Shown: piece by piece, positions 1 through 19,296 of the stretch | Numbering within the stretch: the stretch's first letter is position 1 | Layout: each line of letters opens with the position of its first letter | Assembly: GCF_018143015.1 (NCBI RefSeq) | Contig: NC_054747.1 | Span: 33,881,733-33,945,732 of the forward strand | Length of the DNA stretch: 64,000 nucleotides | Direction of reading: 5' to 3' | Source: Lytechinus variegatus | Taxonomy: Eukaryota > Echinodermata > Echinoidea > Temnopleuroida > Toxopneustidae | The notes under the pieces: generated by a model | What the model was told of the DNA's origin: nothing | Seen by the model: only the letters and a program-made list of their open reading frames with translations | Databases searched by the model: none | Made by a program: the position numbers and the translations under genes

Positions 1-880
1 TATCATCTGTGTAAAGAGGTTGTGTGTTTTGTAGTAATTAAATTGAGCACAATTTTTTAAGTGATCACTAGAGTTATATATTTACGTTTCATTTCTGCGA
101 GCGTAGCTAGCAAGCGGTTTGGGGGAAAAAATCCAATCTGAATATGTAAAATTCGCCTTTTTGGTCAAGTACTACGGGCATCCTTGTGAGATGTTGCGAG
201 CGAATCACGTGCTCAAACTTTTGGAAATTTCATGCAGGTCTAGAATGATAATTGATATAGATATTATTTACCCAGGGAAGCCACTTCAGTTCTGAAAACT
301 GTTCTCCCAGCTATTATTATTTTTTTTTACAAGAATGCTTAGAATGTCCAGTTTTCAGGTTTGGAAAATCGGAAAAGTTTGGCTCACGTTTCTCGCTCGC
401 ATCAAGTATTGTTTATTGAGGAACTCATTCTATTCCTGGTTACAAATAAAACAAAAGTATAAAATGTCCAGTTTTCAGGTTGGAATATCACAAATTTTAA
501 GCTTGCGGTTCGCGCTCTCATTATTTAGTTCGTGAGATATATACTCTATTCATGAGTCACTAAATGCAGTCCTTAAAAGATTACTTTCTGAAGCCTGTTG
601 CATAAAACTTTTTACCTTAGAAAACTGGTAAAAACTGAAAACTAAGGTTAGTCTGATTTCCGCCATTGACTTTAGCACAGGGCAAAAATTCCTGTAAAAA
701 CAATTTATGCAACGGGCCCCAGGTCAGTATACAGCTCGCCCTCGCATTAATTCTTTAGAAAGATACACATCTTTCTTACGATTACAAAAATGCTCCGAAT
801 GCTCAATTCACGTCTTGAAAATAATGTCTACTAGTTTGAGCTTGCGATTCGCGCTTTCAACATCTCACAAGGATCATTAT
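1..880. repeat. Diverged satellite-like units with CTTGCG-TTCGCGCTC core
   Basis: No gene is visible here. The stretch is made of diverged units that share two short phrases: an AATGTCCAGTTTTCAGGT-like string (around 342 and 463) and a CTTGCG(G/A)TTCGCGCT-like string (around 501 and 841). The same phrases recur inside the hAT-like element at 4589-5902, so this is probably an older copy of that element's internal array. A fold-back MITE (592-720) interrupts it. Small ORFs here look like chance. Confidence 0.5.
592..720. mobile_element. Fold-back MITE (TTGCATAAAACTTTTTACC type)
   Basis: The ends are inverted: TTGCATAAAACTTTTTACC on the left and an eroded matching end just before GGGCCCC on the right. 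The same family occurs in intron 5 of DDX6 (about 14653-14803) in the other orientation, where both arms are much better kept. No coding capacity. Confidence 0.6.
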
Positions 881-919
881 TAGTATTATTTTTATTACCA
901 GCAGAAGCTGTTATTAAAA

Positions 920-2872
920 ATGACATCCCCTCCAATACAAATCCTATTATCTAGAGGTTACTCGCACGCGACCAACACACTTGATCCCTGCATCTTTAAA
1001 CCATTTGCTCAGGCAGCAATAATTGCTCAGATAAATCGAAATCGGCCTATGCTTGATCAGGGCACCTATATTTTTAATGATATACATGCTTTTGGCCACA
1101 ACACACGCATGTATCATCGATCGTTATTACTATCATATCTTTTCATTTTATGTATTGAAGTATTAGCGCATAATATAAGATATAATAATGATGTTAAAGG
1201 AATTTCCTTTGGAAAGGAAGAAGTAAAACAGGTTATGTATGCAGATGATATGTCTATATTTCTCCGAGATCTAGATTCAGTAAGAAAAGTAATAGAAATT
1301 TTAGAAAAATTCAGAAAAGTGTCAGGACTCAAAGTTAATAACGATAAGACGAAGGTTCTATTATTAGGTTCCTCCCAAGGAAAATCATATGATTTATCTT
1401 TTGGCCAAAAGGTGGATTTTATAAAGATTCTCGGTGTATTTTTTTCTTTAGATGTAGAAAAAAAAGAAAGATTGAATTATAAAGAAATATTAAGTAAAAT
1501 AAAGAAGTTGTTAAACTGGTGGAAGCAAAGAGATTTAACTTTGATGGGCAAAATACAACTATTAAAGCAGTTTATCTTTTCAAAATTCATATATGTGGCA
1601 TCTCTTACACCAATTCCAGAATGGGTTTATGTTGAGCTTGATCAGTTGACTTTTACTTTTTTGTGGGGTGGCAGAAATAAGATTAACAAAAAAACGATGT
1701 ACTTAGATTACCATCAAGGTGGCTTAAAAATGATGAATTTTCAATGGTTAATAAAGGCACAGAGAGTTATGTGGATTAAAAGACTAAAAGAAAATAATAC
1801 AATGAAATGGAAACAATATTTCAATTATGCCACAAAACATCTGGGAGGAAATTTTATATTTTCATGTGATTACTTGCTTGGATTGTTGGAGATAGCATTG
1901 CCGCAATTTTATATAGATTTGTTAGAAGTATGGATAGAGACGAAGGATTTTCGTTTAAAATCTGAAACATTTAAAGGAAATGAGATATTTTTTAACAATA
2001 AATTTGTACGAATTGAAGGGAAATGCATATTTAACCAAAAAATATATGAAAAAAATATTTACAGATTGAAACATATTATGGATTATGATGGAAACTTAAG
2101 GCCATTTTCGTACTTCCAAAGACAGGGTTTAAACATAAATGATTTTCATCTGATAGAGTCAATTTATAAAACTTTTCCAGTCAGCTGGAAACGAAATATG
2201 AAAATAGATAGCAAAGAGGCTTCTCTTAGGGAAGAAATATCATTTATATCTGGAAAAAGAATTTTGTCAATGGAGGAGTTAGTATCTAAAAACGTTTATG
2301 CAAATTTTATGAAATGCAACTTCTCAATACCTGATGTTTTCGAAAGGTTAAAAAACAAATATAGTTTCTCTTATGAAAAGATTGAACACATTTTTATGAG
2401 ACCAAGACAATGTACTCTGAACAGTAGATTAAGAGAATTTCAGTTTAAAATGTTACACGGCATTGCTTACACAAATCATCACTTGTTCCGTTTTAAAATC
2501 TCACAAAATAACCTTTGTTGTTATTGTAAAAAAGAGGAGGAAACATATCGCCATCTTTTTTTGGAATGTGAATATGCTTGTCTGGTTTGGGATAATTGTA
2601 AGGAGATGTTTGGTTTTATTTCTACGGGTAATTTAAGCTGGGAGGAAATTCTTGTAGGGGTAGAATTAAAGGACGAAGGAAAAGAACGCTTAATCAATCA
2701 CTTTTTAATCTTTGTTAAATTTTTAATCTTCAAAGGGAGGGAAAAGGGTGCACATATAACCATGGATGAAATTAAAAGGAAATTTAAAGAAGAAGAATGG
2801 GAAGAAAGAAGGCTGGCGCTAGGTAGAGGCAAGATGTCTCTTCATTTAAGGAAATGGGAAAATCTTAATTAA
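920..2872 (+). CDS. LINE ORF2 C-terminal part: reverse transcriptase fragment and zf-RVT (Tx1/L1-like)
   Basis: A 650-codon open frame from a non-LTR retrotransposon, truncated at the 5' side. From about residue 70 it reads as the later part of a reverse transcriptase: a YLFILCIEVLA-like helix, then the catalytic YADD box (about residues 108-111), then an SGLKVNNDKTK motif typical of L1/Tx1 RTs. The C-terminal part has the CYCKKEEETYRHLFLECEY zinc-finger-like segment (zf-RVT). The endonuclease and the first RT motifs are missing. Residues 1-65 or so do not look like LINE protein, so the insertion junction is probably near 1110-1130 and the annotated start is fortuitous. The intact frame suggests a fairly recent insertion, but it cannot be autonomous as it stands. 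The clade is my estimate from motif style. Confidence 0.85.
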   Translation: MTSPPIQILLSRGYSHATNTLDPCIFKPFAQAAIIAQINRNRPMLDQGTYIFNDIHAFGHNTRMYHRSLLLSYLFILCIEVLAHNIRYNNDVKGISFGKEEVKQVMYADDMSIFLRDLDSVRKVIEILEKFRKVSGLKVNNDKTKVLLLGSSQGKSYDLSFGQKVDFIKILGVFFSLDVEKKERLNYKEILSKIKKLLNWWKQRDLTLMGKIQLLKQFIFSKFIYVASLTPIPEWVYVELDQLTFTFLWGGRNKINKKTMYLDYHQGGLKMMNFQWLIKAQRVMWIKRLKENNTMKWKQYFNYATKHLGGNFIFSCDYLLGLLEIALPQFYIDLLEVWIETKDFRLKSETFKGNEIFFNNKFVRIEGKCIFNQKIYEKNIYRLKHIMDYDGNLRPFSYFQRQGLNINDFHLIESIYKTFPVSWKRNMKIDSKEASLREEISFISGKRILSMEELVSKNVYANFMKCNFSIPDVFERLKNKYSFSYEKIEHIFMRPRQCTLNSRLREFQFKMLHGIAYTNHHLFRFKISQNNLCCYCKKEEETYRHLFLECEYACLVWDNCKEMFGFISTGNLSWEEILVGVELKDEGKERLINHFLIFVKFLIFKGREKGAHITMDEIKRKFKEEEWEERRLALGRGKMSLHLRKWENLN

Positions 2873-3318
2873 AAGAATAAATAGGGAGAGTGAGGCAAAG
2901 GTATATATACGAGAGACAAAGCCACAAAACAAAATAAATAAAAACACAGAAAAAACCAATACGGAGAATTGCAGTCCCTTCCATGTAGAGTATAGGCATA
3001 AAGGGAAGAATGCTCCTAACCTGGGGACGGAGGGGAGGGGGGGGGTGGGAGGTGGAACAACATTTTTATCTTTTTTTCTCTCTGATCATGTCATATATTT
3101 TGTTAATATTTCATTTTGTAATTGCTGAAACGCATTAGTATATTAATTTCTAGTATTTTTGAAGTTTGATGTATAAGTTGTATAATTATATTGTAATGGA
3201 TTTATTGTATAATTTATAATTATGTTTCAAATAGTTTGTACAAATTGTTTATAGAATCTGATTATGTATGTTGATTTGAGAGAATATAATAAAACATCCT
3301 TAAAAAAAAAAAAAAAAA
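1110..3318 (+). mobile_element. 5'-truncated Tx1/L1-like LINE insertion with poly(A) tail
   Basis: The coding part ends at 2872. It is followed by about 430 bp of 3' UTR, an AATAAA signal near 3288 and a run of about 17 A at 3302-3318. A polyadenylated 3' end and 5' truncation are the normal mark of target-primed reverse transcription. The left edge is estimated from where LINE-like protein begins. I could not identify a target-site duplication. Confidence 0.75.
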
Positions 3319-3384
3319 TCATTGCATAATATCGTGTAATCTTGTAATGACAACATCGTTTTTGTTACCAAAATGAATTATTCT

Positions 3385-3835
3385 CATTTTCGGAAATACG
3401 AACCTTATTTAATTTTCGGATTAACGAACCTTATTTAATTTTCGGATTAACGAACCTTATTTCGTTTTCGGATTGACGAACCTTATTTCGTTTTCGGATT
3501 AACGAACCTTATTTCGTTTTCGGATTAACGAACCTTATTTCGTTTTCGGATTAACGAACCTTCGGAATTACGAACCTTATTTCGTTTTCGGATTGACGAA
3601 CCTTCGGAATTACGAACCTCATTTCTTTTTCGGATTAACGAACCTTCGGAATTACGAACCTTATTTCGTTTTCGGATTAACGAACCTTCGGAATTACGAA
3701 CCTTATTTCGTTTTCGGATTGACGAACCTTCGGAATTACGAACCTTCGGATTGACGAACCTTCGGAAATACGAACCTTCGGAATAACCGAACCTTCGGAA
3801 TTACGAAGCTTCGGAATTACGAATGTATGCGACTT
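3385..3835. repeat. Tandem array of TTCGGATTAACGAACC-type units
   Basis: About 450 bp of short tandem units. The commonest is a ~26-bp unit (CGGATTAACGAACCTTATTTCGTTTT); it alternates with shortened 16-18-bp units such as TTCGGAATTACGAACC. The longer unit dominates on the left and the short one on the right. It starts shortly after the LINE poly(A) tail. No spacers of unique sequence are present, so it is a minisatellite, not a CRISPR array. Confidence 0.9.
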
Positions 3836-3839
3836 TTTA

Positions 3840-4520
3840 ACACTATTTACCCGATTTCCAATTGCTCCTTCAAAATTGACTCAATACACCAATGCCATTG
3901 AAAGACGTGAATCCCTTCCTGTTTGTCCTGTTAAGCACATAATTAAACTTGTCAGTGAAGGATTCAATAAACCCTTGAAAATAGGATTCATGTATTTTAT
4001 ATATAGGTACCACAGCATAATTTGTTTCACATAACAAAAGGATTAGAGTAATGATAAATTCTCCCAATTAATAATGCAAATCTTCTTACTTGGGTTGACA
4101 AAAAGTCTTCTTTTCTTCCTTATGATGAAAATTTCAAAGATAAAAGAAGTTTAAATGAAAAACAAAATAATTCAGGTAAATAAATGAATTTGTAAATGAA
4201 ATTTGACAGCATAATTCGAAAATTATAGCAAAGATAATGAAAAGATTAAGAGGAAGTCTGCTAATTAGCCAAAATACTAATAATATCTTATTTCTGCCAT
4301 GTGGGCGCAAGCCTCTTTTTAAACCCCCGACAAAAACATCCCGTGTTCGCTCAAGCACGAACAAAATTCATTTTTTAATGGCATTTTAAAGATAGGATCT
4401 TAGAGCATCTATTAGCATCAAAATATAGATAAAATAATTTGAAACATTTTTTTTATAGACTCTTCAAAACTGTTCCGTTTTTTTTTTTTTTTTGATATGC
4501 ACTGTATAGCTAGTCTGTTA
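3840..4520. other. No recognisable gene or repeat
   Basis: AT-rich sequence between the tandem array and the nested fold-back element. Two short minus-strand ORFs (65 and 76 codons) have no recognisable motif and are best treated as chance. Confidence 0.4.
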
Positions 4521-4522
4521 CA

Positions 4523-5990
4523 CCTGGTGGGTGTTTCATAAAGCTGTTCGTAAGATACGAATGATTTTTTTTTGTGCTATGTGATATCCAGTGGCGTAGA
4601 TACGGCCCCCCCCCCTTCCCCTGAGAGTTGGTGTGCCCCCCAGAAAAAATATTGGCAGAGCAAAAAAAAGAGAGAAAGAAGAAAAGAAAAAGGAAAAGAA
4701 AAAAGGAAAAGAAGAAGAAAGACAGAAGAAAAAAGAAGAGGAATATAAGAGGAGGAATTAAGACGAGTGAATGAAATAATGTGAGAGGAATTCTTTCATG
4801 TTAGTGTTACTATATAAAATTTTTGCTTGCGCTTCGCGCCAAAATTTCCTGTTCGATTAGATTCATATCTTGCTCAATAGGCTGATATGGAGCAAGTTTT
4901 GAAGTCAATATACAAAACATATTTTAGCTCGGATATCGAGCTTTCATTATTTTTTTTCATTTACAAATTTAAGTGCTCTGTAAAATGTCCGTTTTATGGT
5001 CTACATATCAGCATTTTAAGCTCACGCTGCGTTGTGACATTGTTTGATTTGCCAAGTTCATATTGTCTACGTGTATTCCATAATGTTCCATTAAACAAAT
5101 GTATTCAGAATGCCCAGATTCTAGGTCTAAATCTAAAACATGCGCGATAGCCTGCTGTTATTCAAAATGTACTTAAATTATCAAGTTTCACATCAGAATA
5201 TCAATTATTGTCTGCTCACGCTTCACGTGTATTAATGATACCGAATTAACAACATCCTATTAATGATTTACAAAATATGAATAGAGTGTCCTGCTTTTAG
5301 GTCTAAAATCTCAATTTTCTTCCTCTCGCGCTTCGCGCTCGCATCAATTGTTTAGTTACATACCTATCCGTACAAAAATTACTTAGAATGACTATTAAGT
5401 CGGAATGTCAAAAAAATTTGCTCGCGCTTCGCGCTCGCATTATTGAAATATATACCGTCTTCGTGGGTAACTGTAAGCAGTCCTTAACAGGTCCCTTTTA
5501 GATATTAATAGAACAGTTAATAAAAATTTCTGCTCGTGCTTGGCTTTCGCAGTAACCATCTAGTAACATACGAATCTTATTCAGGATCACACATAACATT
5601 GCCCAGAATATTAAATTTTCGGGACAAAGTACATGAAAGTAAAAAAAATCGCTTGCGCTTCGCGCTCGCACTTTTTATAAGGCTTATGAGATTATTTCAT
5701 GTTTATGTTGTTTTATAAGAGTAAAACTAAAAAGTGACTGATCGGGGAGGTGAAGACAATTTCGGGCCCCGTCCCATATTGGCGAAGTCGGATCCGCCCT
5801 TGTGACACATACACTGACACATCAAAAAAATGGCCGGTGCCCCCTGAAAAAGAAAGGACCCCCAGTGCCCCCCAGGAAAAAGAAATCCTAGCTACGCCAC
5901 TGGTGATATTGATTTATGACCTATAAGAACATGTTCCAGTCGTGCGTAAAGTTGTGCGTAACTTTACGAACAGCAACTAAACTCCCACTT
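4523..5990. mobile_element. Fold-back MITE split by a nested insertion
   Basis: The left end (GTTTCATAAAGCTGTTCGTAAG) pairs in inverted orientation with sequence near 5960-5990 (CTTTACGAACAGC). Between the two halves sits the hAT-like element 4589-5902. A related uninterrupted element is at about 12714-12890 in DDX6 intron 3, which shows the expected unbroken form. Confidence 0.6.
4589..5902. mobile_element. hAT-like non-autonomous element with 8-bp target duplication
   Basis: The terminal inverted repeats are CAGTGGCGTAG at 4589 and CTACGCCACTG ending at 5902. They are flanked by GTGATATC (4581-4588) and GTGATATT (5903-5910), an 8-bp target duplication with one mismatch. CAGTGGCG ends and 8-bp duplications are typical of hAT transposons. 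The interior has no transposase: it holds a purine-rich tract (about 4650-4760) and a loose array whose units carry GCTTGCGCTTCGCGCTCGCA-like sequence (about 4825, 5325, 5420, 5650). Confidence 0.75.
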
Positions 5991-6209
5991 GGCTCTACAC
6001 CAACACGCCCACATTAATCGATTTTGATGTTTACGCCACTTTAAGGTTATCAAAGAGGGGAGTGTTCACGCCAAAAAAGATATGAGTTCCTCATGCCATT
6101 TAGGATTGCAAATTTAGTTGAAGTTATGCAGTTTAGGCCTTTCTGTGGTTGTCGGACACGGGTGGGTAGCACTCTTTTAGGTAGTGACATCCCGCCCCCG
6201 GCGACTTAA

Positions 6210-6706
6210 AGGAGAAGTTCACCCTGAAGAAACTTTGTTGTAAAAATAGCAGAAAAAATATTTAAAAATATTGGTGAAGGTTTGAGGAAAATCCGTCAAA
6301 GAGTAAGAAAGTTATTAGAGTTCAAAGTTTTGGATTTGTGACGTCATAAACGAGCAGCTGCCCCATGTGTTATGTAATATAAAATGCATGAATTTCAAAT
6401 TTTGCATGGTTCCTGATGACTTAATTTTGTTTTCTATTCATGATCGGGTGTGAAATGATTTGTCTATTGATATACATAAGGTACAGTGAAAAACCATTTT
6501 TAATTTTCTGAGAAAATGAAATTTCATTGATTTTTTACCATTCGCTATGTAGGAATGCTGCTCGCATATGACGTCACAAATCAAGTAATTGAAATTCTAA
6601 TAACTTTTTAATTATTTGATGAATTTTTCTCAAACCTTCGGCAATATTTTTTATTATTTTTTCTGCTATTTTTACAATAAACTTTTTGTCAGGGTGAACT
6701 TCCCCT
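6210..6706. mobile_element. TTAA-flanked MITE (AGG-GAAGTTCACCCTG ends)
   Basis: Flanked by TTAA on both sides (6206-6209 and 6707-6710). The inverted ends start AGGAGAAGTTCACCCTG on the left and read CAGGGTGAACTTCCCCT on the right; the similarity between the arms runs on for about 110 bp. TTAA target sites suggest piggyBac-type mobilisation. The same end type bounds 34705-37590 and, degraded, 45275-45895. Confidence 0.75.
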
Positions 6707-7019
6707 TTAACCTTAGGCCTTTCTGTGGAGTGTCGGACACGGGTAGGTAGCACTGTCCATGTGGAGAGTGACCCCCCCCCCCCCCCCGGGGGGGACCTAA
6801 CCCCTTTTGAGAAAAGGGTGATTTTTCTTTGCCATTTTAGTTCATTTTTCGATAGGAATTTTAACTTTTCTTTGGTATATAATGGAGCTTCTAAAAACCT
6901 ATACATTGAGGAAAAAAATCAAATTTGATGAAAAATGGACCTAACCCCTTTTGCAAGTGATCTCTTCATTTTTTTTTAAAAAAATCCCGTAACCCAAAGA
7001 TTTTCGAACCTTCTTTTAC

Positions 7020-7250
7020 AGTCTGTTGTTCAGCGGGGGGACAATAATCCGGCGAATTGACAAAGGACGAGCTGCCCGGATGCCATACACAAAAGAAAAC
7101 AGTATACGGTATCTGTTTTGTCTACGTACCGTACTGCTCTGCTGCAGCCGCTGCCGCATCTAGCTAGCACTGCACTGCACCAGCACTGAGCTATGGACAG
7201 AATTTCGTACGCGTATTCACAGACGGCCATTTTGAACCTTCTTGCATTGT
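7020..7250 (+). promoter_or_regulatory. Candidate promoter and non-coding first exon of DDX6
   Basis: A local island rich in G+C and CpG inside AT-rich DNA. Near its right end is GACGGCCATTTTG (about 7222), a reverse YY1-type GCCATTTT element often found at animal transcription starts, followed by CATT|GTAAGT, a consensus splice donor near 7247. A spliced non-coding first exon upstream of the DDX6 start codon at 11051 would fit. No direct evidence of transcription is visible. Confidence 0.35.
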
Positions 7251-8365
7251 AAGTCGAAGAACTCGTCTCTAGAAATCCGTCTTAATCTGTGTTGTTCTGA
7301 TTATGTTACTTTTAATTGAGATGTTTTTCTTATGATGGGTTTTATACGATTCTGATATGTGACATTTTGGGCATTTTAAGTGTTGGCAAAGTGTATAATT
7401 TTGTTTGAGAATATGGGTTTGAGAATCGGGTCGTAGCGTAGTTAATACATCGTCATAGGCAAAAATTATGAATTGAAATGAAATGGGATTAGAAGGACCC
7501 ATGGTGCCCTTCCATGACAACGTCACTTCATCTTGCTTCTATGAAGGTGAAGTAAAAATTAAAATCTGTATTCTCTGGATCTGCTGAATGTAAATTATGA
7601 GATAATTTGAGAATTATTGTAGGACTAGGAGCGGACTTACATTGACGATGCCACCTGAGCAAGGCATTTTTTTCAAATTTTGTTTTTCTGAAAGTAAAAG
7701 AAAGGTTTTTTTCATTTTTGTTCTAAATTTTCTTGTCACGATGTGAAATTTGCATTAATTTTCATGCAACGGATTAAAAATAAAATATTTTTAGGCTTCT
7801 CGCCATGTTATGAATATGAAGTTTGAATCAAATTTGAGCTTTGTTCAAATCTTCAAAATGAAAATGTAGAATCTAGATTAAATAGGCCTAACATTAACGT
7901 TACTAGTAATGCATCGCATGCAAAAGTCAAACATGTCAGTGCGTGAGTGAGGGCTGCTGAAAAAGTGCTGTGCAGCATGCGATGTTCAATCTGGAAGTTG
8001 CAGACTTTGCATGCCTGGCCTGTTCAAATGAAGACAACAACCGCGACTAGGCAGTTTTGATGGAATGGATGTTGACTTATTTATGTACAAATTCAATGCA
8101 GTTTCGTGCGTTTTTGTTTCTTTTGTGAGTTTTCATAATATGGAATAGGGAGGTCAATGAATGGATGAATATGCCACATTCAGAATTACCTTTGAGCCTT
8201 GAAGTACTCTCCCAAAAAGCGTACACGCTGTCCTGGACCCATGTCTGTGCACCCATGTATAAAACAAGTATGAAGCCATTTAGAGTACAATGTAGGAGGA
8301 AAAACCCTAAAGAAACATATAAATGAGAAACTGAAGTTTTATGAATAAAATGATGTGTATTGAAG

Positions 8366-8935
8366 GCTATGCCTTGCCTCACATAGCATATTTCACTAAA
8401 AAAAAGATAGTCTCATTCATTTTGTGTGAGTTATAAAAATCTACTTTTGCTGTAATAAAGAAATATGCACATTCTTCCCTTTAAACATATCATGAGTTCA
8501 TTTTATCACTATTTTTGTTATTTCACAAGCTTTCCAATGGTACCAAATTTGTTGGGATTCTTTCAAGATTTCAAAAAGCCACTGTCTCCCTCTCTCAAAC
8601 AAGCCTTTCATATTTTTTTGACAGAACAAGATCTGCACATTTCCCCCTGTAAATTGGAATATCTCTGTCAATACATCAGACAATGAGTTAATTCAAGGGT
8701 ATGCCTTGCCTCACATATCAACATATTGCACTAAAAAAAGTTATCAAGTCCCATTCATTTTGTGTAAGTTCTAAAAATCTACTTTTGCTGTAAAAAAAAT
8801 CTGCACATTCTCCCCTTTAAATATATCATGAGTTGATTTTAGCACAATTATTTTCCTTATTTAACAAACTTTCCAATACCAAATTTGTTAGGATTCCTTT
8901 TCCATTTCAAAAAGTCACTGAACTCCCTATATGGA
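8366..8935. repeat. Tandem duplication of a ~330-bp segment
   Basis: The segment starting TATGCCTTGCCTCACATA near 8370 recurs near 8701, including the phrases CATTCATTTTGTGT and ATATCATGAGTT and the CCAAATTTGTT block. The two copies are about 80-85% alike by eye and lie head to tail. No coding function is seen; the overlapping small ORFs on both strands are not conserved between copies. Confidence 0.75.
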
Positions 8936-9744
8936 AGATGTGATCCTTTATTTACAAGAAAACTTGCAAACTTGGATCTAAACTGTGATTTCTTCATTTT
9001 TAGCATATCTCTCTGCAATCCTGGTCCTTAATTCTGAGCTAAGCCTCTGGAAATTAGTTTTCAAAGGGGATATTATGACTTTCCTGTGTGTTTGGTGTGG
9101 GTTAATGACTTCTGGCTTGTGAAATGACACACATCGTGGCACATGTTGAATAGGGCACGCTACTCTCATTCAAATTGATCAATTTTATTGGCAGTTAGCC
9201 TGGATGATCATTTGCTGACTTGAGGTAAAGTGACCCAAAATTCAACGTGCACCGAGACTCGACCGCCAAACTCGGTCTCACGAGCCAGCTCATTCAATCA
9301 CCACAACACAAACCTATGGCAAAATGGTAAATTAGATACGTGTACACACTTCATATGTGTACTCTATCATTCGCCACACCACTAGAAAGTCTTGGTTTCA
9401 ACTCCAAAATCTGCTCTGGGGCTCTGGAAAGCCAAATTCTAATCTACGCCATGAAAATTGCTGAGTTTACGTCATTTTTATAAAGCTAACCCTATGGCTT
9501 ACAGTCTGAAGCTCAGCATGCTTAGATTTAAGAAATGGGGTTGCAAAAATGTGCCAGAAACAAAACAAAAAATTGTGGTTTGATTCTGATTGGTTTGATT
9601 TGAATTCGCACATTCCAAATATATCGTAATCAATCTTTCAGTGTTGCCTGTAATTGAAAGGGGCTTCTGGAGTGAATGGCTGCTGCAGCTCAGGGGTTGT
9701 GCATGCTATGCACTGCAATTCAGCTGCTCTTGCACACATTGGCC

Positions 9745-10036
9745 TGTATTCTGAAGTCAGGTTTAGATTAGACCATGGTCTAATTCTGCTAAAATTATGG
9801 GGATCCAAATTTCAAAAGTTCTGTTTATATTATTTGTTTTTGTTATGTTTACTCTTTTGTTTCCTTTTGCTTTCATAATGAAGAAAAATACTTCAGTTAT
9901 CATTTCCAGACAATTATCAACGATTTGAGTGCCAAATTAGTTAAAAGAGTTGATTTGTACTGTTAGGATTTGTGGTCCAATTGGCTCTCCATAGTTAAAC
10001 CACAACTTTAAACCAGGGTTTAATGTAAATCTGAGT
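9745..10036. mobile_element. Fold-back MITE (CTGAAGTCAGGTTTA / TAAACCAGGGTTTAA type)
   Basis: The left end ATTCTGAAGTCAGGTTTA and the right end TTAAACCAGGGTTTAATG...CTGAGTTCCGG resemble, in the opposite order, the element at 31372-31672 in the death-domain gene. The interiors also match (AGACCATGGTCTA; AAATTATGG). Confidence 0.6.
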
Positions 10037-10206
10037 TCCGGAGGTTGTATCATGAAAGTTGTCAGCACTGACTAAATTGTCAGTGCTGACTATTTCAGTG
10101 AAATCCTTACTTTTGATTGGCTGAGAAGCTATGGCTTTACTGTTACTATTGTAACTGTCGGAGAAAGACATCTTGTCAGTGCTGCCAACTTTTATGAAAC
10201 CGTCCC
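10037..10206. mobile_element. Fold-back MITE with central ATTGGCTG
   Basis: The left arm ATCATGAAAGTTGTCAGCACTG and the right arm CAGTGCTGCCAACTTTTATGAAAC are inverted copies. The centre has TTTTGATTGGCTGAG, a reverse CCAAT box. Confidence 0.65.
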
Positions 10207-11050
10207 CAGAATACAAGACTGAAGTTGAAAATGAACAATACAATTAAAAATTTTTATTGGTAGCATGTCAGATGGTGGTCCAATTTCGTGAACAGGGAAT
10301 AATTGTTTGGTGAGTAGAAATTAAATGCTAATCATGGGATGTTTATTCTCTAAACCCCCTTTACAAATTGGTATACCGGTATTGAAAGTTTCTGTTTTCT
10401 CTATTTCATTTACAGAGAAGCTGGTTTGATGGCATTCCTGCGATAGTCAGGATAGCGTTTGGACAACTTTACATTCTTTCCTTTGAACTTACGATTCTAC
10501 CAGATTTATGCAAACATTGAGCTATACACACATGTGAGTGAACACTGTAAGCTTGAACTGTGATCTATCACCTTTATAGACTCTCCGCACGAGAAGTTCA
10601 AAACTTCTGCGGATCCTTAGCCATTGTATTGCTGCTTGATTCCTTCCTACCAAGCGGACAATCTGAATTTATAATTCAAATTCCTTGTGACGCCTCTCTG
10701 AGAGGCTTCATTGTTTATAGCAGAATATATTATTTGTAAAGGTCGTTTTATATATTAATGTATATTTGTATATTTGCCAAAGATAATTTTTTCCCATTTT
10801 GTATGGGCAAAGTTGAATGGCACTAACTTGCCTTTTTTGTGAACCTGTACTACTACATTTCTGACAAGTTATCTCAGGAATTATCTTATCTTTAACTGAA
10901 ATGTTCGTATGGACACCTGATGCAATTTTCATTGATGATTATTAAAAAGACGTAATACAAGGAAGACTAAAATCACCCATCGATAAGGGTGGAAGTTGGA
11001 AGAATTTGCAAAAAGGAGAACAAATACTGTGAGAAAAGACACTGTTTACT

Positions 11051-18849
<7,799 letters not shown>

Positions 18850-19296
18850 ATGTCCACAGACGGCCATTAGCAGTGTTACAGGACTTCGCCCAATCAAGAC
18901 ACATTTGAATTATAACAGATAATGAAAAATCTCTTATTTGATTTTATTTTTCCTCAAAGGTAATTGACAGGTTGTAATACTTAAAAAATGGAAAGGTATT
19001 GCTTGGTTTATTCTTCAGACATCAATAGAAAGATGGGCTTCAATTTGATAGGTAATGCTTAAAAAGAAAAATTGAGAAAGAATCTTGAATGAACTACAAA
19101 ACAATGAGCATTTGGGAATCTTATTTTTCATGCCAAGATGAAAAAAAATCTCTATATTTTGTCGTTTACACCTTATTTGACGATTGAAATCATTAGAGAT
19201 TATTTAAGAATTTTCTGATACCTTTTTTTCTTGATTTTTTTTGTGACTTGGATGGATCTTCCTTCTTGCAAAACATGACAGTGCAAAGAATTCTAA

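Noticed and set aside
3385..3835. Repeats of regular unit as a CRISPR array
   Set aside because: Units are directly adjacent with no unique spacers, in animal nuclear DNA; it is a minisatellite.
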